A stretch of 64,000 nucleotides of DNA from CADEDV01 sp964596345 (GTDB lineage Bacteria > Bacteroidota > Bacteroidia > Chitinophagales > Chitinophagaceae), in contig CAZQSZ010000001.1 of assembly GCA_964596345.1 (NCBI GenBank), positions 806,001 through 870,000 of the forward strand. Reading direction: 5' to 3'. The stretch's first letter is position 1. Each line of letters starts with the position of its first letter. Both the position numbers and the translations under genes were made by a program. This document shows positions 62,496 through 64,000 of the stretch, in pieces. The notes under the pieces were generated by a model that worked only from the letters and a program-made list of their open reading frames with translations, was not told the origin of the DNA and ran no database searches.

Positions 62496-62786
62496 TTATT
62501 TTTTTATCACTTTGGGTACTTTGAAAAACTGGTCATCATGTGCCGGTGCATTTTTCAGGGCTTCTTCCCGGCTGACTGATCCTTTTATTTCATCCTCCCG
62601 CAACACATTTACTTCTTCGCTCATATGCAGCAGGGGTTCTACGCCTTCCAGGTTCAGCTCATTCAATTTTTCCACAAATCCGATCATCCTTTGCAGGTCA
62701 TTTTTGATCTCTGCCCTTTCCGTTTCGCTGAACTGAAGGCGGGAAAGCCGGGCCAGTTTATCCACCAGTTTGTCATTGACTTCCAT
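62496..62786 (-). CDS. gatC: Asp-tRNA(Asn)/Glu-tRNA(Gln) amidotransferase subunit C
   Basis: Small stabilising subunit of GatCAB, which amidates mischarged tRNAs. 96 aa with VDKLARLSRLQFSETE at the start and LNLEGVEPLLHMSEEVNVLRED, both typical. gatA and gatB are not adjacent, as is frequent in Bacteroidota. TATCTTTG lies 4 bases before the ATG. It overlaps transcriptionally with the ATPase gene. Confidence 0.94.
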   Translation of the reverse strand: MEVNDKLVDKLARLSRLQFSETERAEIKNDLQRMIGFVEKLNELNLEGVEPLLHMSEEVNVLREDEIKGSVSREEALKNAPAHDDQFFKVPKVIKK

Positions 62787-62790
62787 AAAG

Positions 62791-62798
62791 CAAAGATA
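62791..62798 (-). promoter_or_regulatory. -7 box 4 nt before the gatC start
   Basis: Minus-strand TATCTTTG, then CTTT, then ATG; an exact TAnnTTTG box. It predicts a leaderless gatC mRNA. Confidence 0.55.
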
Positions 62799-62893
62799 GT
62801 CAGAAGCCCGAAGCAGTTATCCAGAATTACAGGGGCGGAAACAGGATTCCCGGTATCGTACATCCTGCCTCATTTTCTTATCTTCGCCGCCCT

Positions 62894-63904
62894 ATGGCAG
62901 ATAAGAAGAATATCGTAATGAGCGGTATCCGACCCACCGGTTTTTTACACCTCGGCAATTATTTCGGGGCGGTAAAAAATTATGTAAGGATGCAGGAAGA
63001 GTTTGAATGTTATTTTATGGTGGCCGACCTGCATTCACTGACCACGCACCCGGATACAAAAGAACTGAAAACAAATGTGCAGCGGGTATTATCCGAGAAT
63101 ATTGCCTGCGGACTGGATCCGGATAAAGTAGCCCTTTATTGCCAAAGCCATATTTATGAGACATCGGAGTTGTATTTATACCTGAATATGCTGGCCTATA
63201 CAGGTGAACTGGAAAAAACTGTAACCTTTAAAGATAAAATAAGACAGCACCCCAATAATGTGAATGCCGGGTTACTGACTTACCCGGTATTACAAACAGC
63301 GGATATCATCCTGCACCGGGCAACATTTGTACCGGTGGGGAAAGACCAGGAACAGCACCTCGAAATGGCCCGCAATTTTGCCAACCGGTTTAATCACCGG
63401 TATGGCGATGTGTTCCCGGAACCACAGGCTTTCAATTACGGGAGTGAGTTAGTGAAAGTGCCCGGTTTGGATGGTGGCGGTAAAATGAGCAAGAGCGAGA
63501 ACCAGATGGCTACCCTGTATCTTTCAGATGAGGATGAGCTGATCCGTAAAAAAGTGATGAAGGCAAAAACGGATGCTGGCCCAACAGAACCCAATTCAAT
63601 AAAACCGGAGTATATCGAAAATATTTTCCTGCTGATGAAACTGGTAAGCAGTGAAGAGGTGCTGAAAAAATTTGAAGATGACTATAATAACTGCAGCATC
63701 CGTTATGGCGATATGAAAAAACAACTGGCGGAGGATATGGTACGCTTTATTGCCCCGGTGCGGGAAAAGGCAGAAGCGATCCGGAATGATGAAAAATACC
63801 TGAAGGAGGTAATGGAAAAAGGGGCGGAAAAGGCCCGGAAGAGTGCCCGTGCCACAATGGCCCTGGTGAGGGAGGTAATGGGGTTGAACTATTTCAGCTC
63901 CTGA
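62894..63904 (+). CDS. trpS: tryptophan-tRNA ligase
   Basis: Class I aminoacyl-tRNA synthetase charging tRNA-Trp. 336 aa. The HIGH-type motif is HLGN (in PTGFLHLGNYFGAVKNYV) and the KMSKS motif is intact (GGGKMSKSENQMATLYL). Length normal. A TATCTTCG box (one mismatch) lies 7 bases before the ATG. No terminator is seen after the stop. Confidence 0.97.
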   Translation: MADKKNIVMSGIRPTGFLHLGNYFGAVKNYVRMQEEFECYFMVADLHSLTTHPDTKELKTNVQRVLSENIACGLDPDKVALYCQSHIYETSELYLYLNMLAYTGELEKTVTFKDKIRQHPNNVNAGLLTYPVLQTADIILHRATFVPVGKDQEQHLEMARNFANRFNHRYGDVFPEPQAFNYGSELVKVPGLDGGGKMSKSENQMATLYLSDEDELIRKKVMKAKTDAGPTEPNSIKPEYIENIFLLMKLVSSEEVLKKFEDDYNNCSIRYGDMKKQLAEDMVRFIAPVREKAEAIRNDEKYLKEVMEKGAEKARKSARATMALVREVMGLNYFSS

Positions 63905-63964
63905 CATTGAGGGGGGAGAAAGAAAAGGCGGCAATCAGTACAGTAATAAAAAGTTTTTCTATAT

Positions 63965-64000
63965 TCAGTTTTTCAAACCGTAATTGTTCACTTCAAAACT
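63965..64000 (-). CDS. possible 3' end of a minus-strand gene
   Basis: The last 36 bases on the minus strand form an open frame (SFEVNNYGLKN) closed by TGA at 63965-63967. It would converge with trpS. Too short for identification and may be chance. Confidence 0.2.
   Translation of the reverse strand, partial: SFEVNNYGLKN

Noticed and set aside
1..64000. tRNA, rRNA, insertion sequence, prophage or CRISPR array
   Set aside because: No cloverleaf, transposase, integrase, phage gene or regularly spaced identical repeats were seen while reading the intergenic regions; short structured RNAs could still be missed by eye.

Overview
The window looks like chromosomal DNA of a Bacteroidota species, most likely in the Chitinophagaceae (family level is inference). 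Signs seen directly are: type IX secretion (T9SS) sorting domains of types A and B, two PorP/SprF paralogs, a Bacteroidota-style ExbB-ExbD-ExbD-TonB cluster, promoters of the form TTG-N19-TAnnTTTG, almost no Shine-Dalgarno sequences, and several TTG starts. No tRNA, rRNA, insertion sequence, prophage or CRISPR array was seen. No gene-free stretch exceeds 300 bases.

Layout. 1-6593: 3' half of the complex I operon (nuoH end, nuoI-N), all on +. 6661-7938: an orphan MacB/FtsX-type permease. 8162-11285: exbB-exbD-exbD-tonB, closed by a clear terminator. 11375-12754: mnmE. 12790-22431: an L-arabinose unit comprising a Nudix-derived regulator (AraR type, catalytic box destroyed), then araB-araD-aldose epimerase lipoprotein-GH127 arabinofuranosidase-araA-Na+ symporter, with a 25-bp palindrome over the araB start and a strong terminator at the end. 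22484-24333 (-): HAD phosphatase and a WecA-type transferase. 24532-26703: recG.

26728-31388: a 1203-aa PKD-repeat T9SS type B cargo followed by its PorP/SprF partner; a second such pair lies at 44388-49792 (-), with a 1460-aa cargo carrying about 15 PKD repeats. Between the two pairs are a GlcD-type FAD oxidase, small membrane proteins, a LOG-family hydrolase, a second Na+ symporter, an O-methyltransferase-glucosaminidase/LysM-hpt-VWA run, grpE-dnaJ (-), rlmI, a T9SS protein that is almost only a sorting domain, and a peroxiredoxin.

49987-63904 is mostly housekeeping: a lipoprotein, a macroglobulin/TonB-plug protein without a barrel, DinB, YitT, Nif3 plus zinc-ribbon protein, recN, two tiny membrane proteins, fabI, a DUF2795-like protein, two LolD/MacB-like ATPases, a cobalamin adenosyltransferase, gatC and trpS.

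How parts fit together: complex I supplies the proton gradient; ExbBD/TonB transmits it to the outer membrane; the arabinose cluster hydrolyses beta-L-arabinofuranosides, imports arabinose and converts it to D-xylulose-5-phosphate; the PKD/PorP pairs are likely surface adhesins with cognate export partners. Points most worth a second look are a set of genes whose -7 box lies 4 nt before the start codon (probable leaderless mRNAs), the araB operator, the recG start that has no good start codon, the cargo-less sorting-domain protein, and paired inverted CCCCTAAAGGGG elements, one of which encodes the end of FabI.
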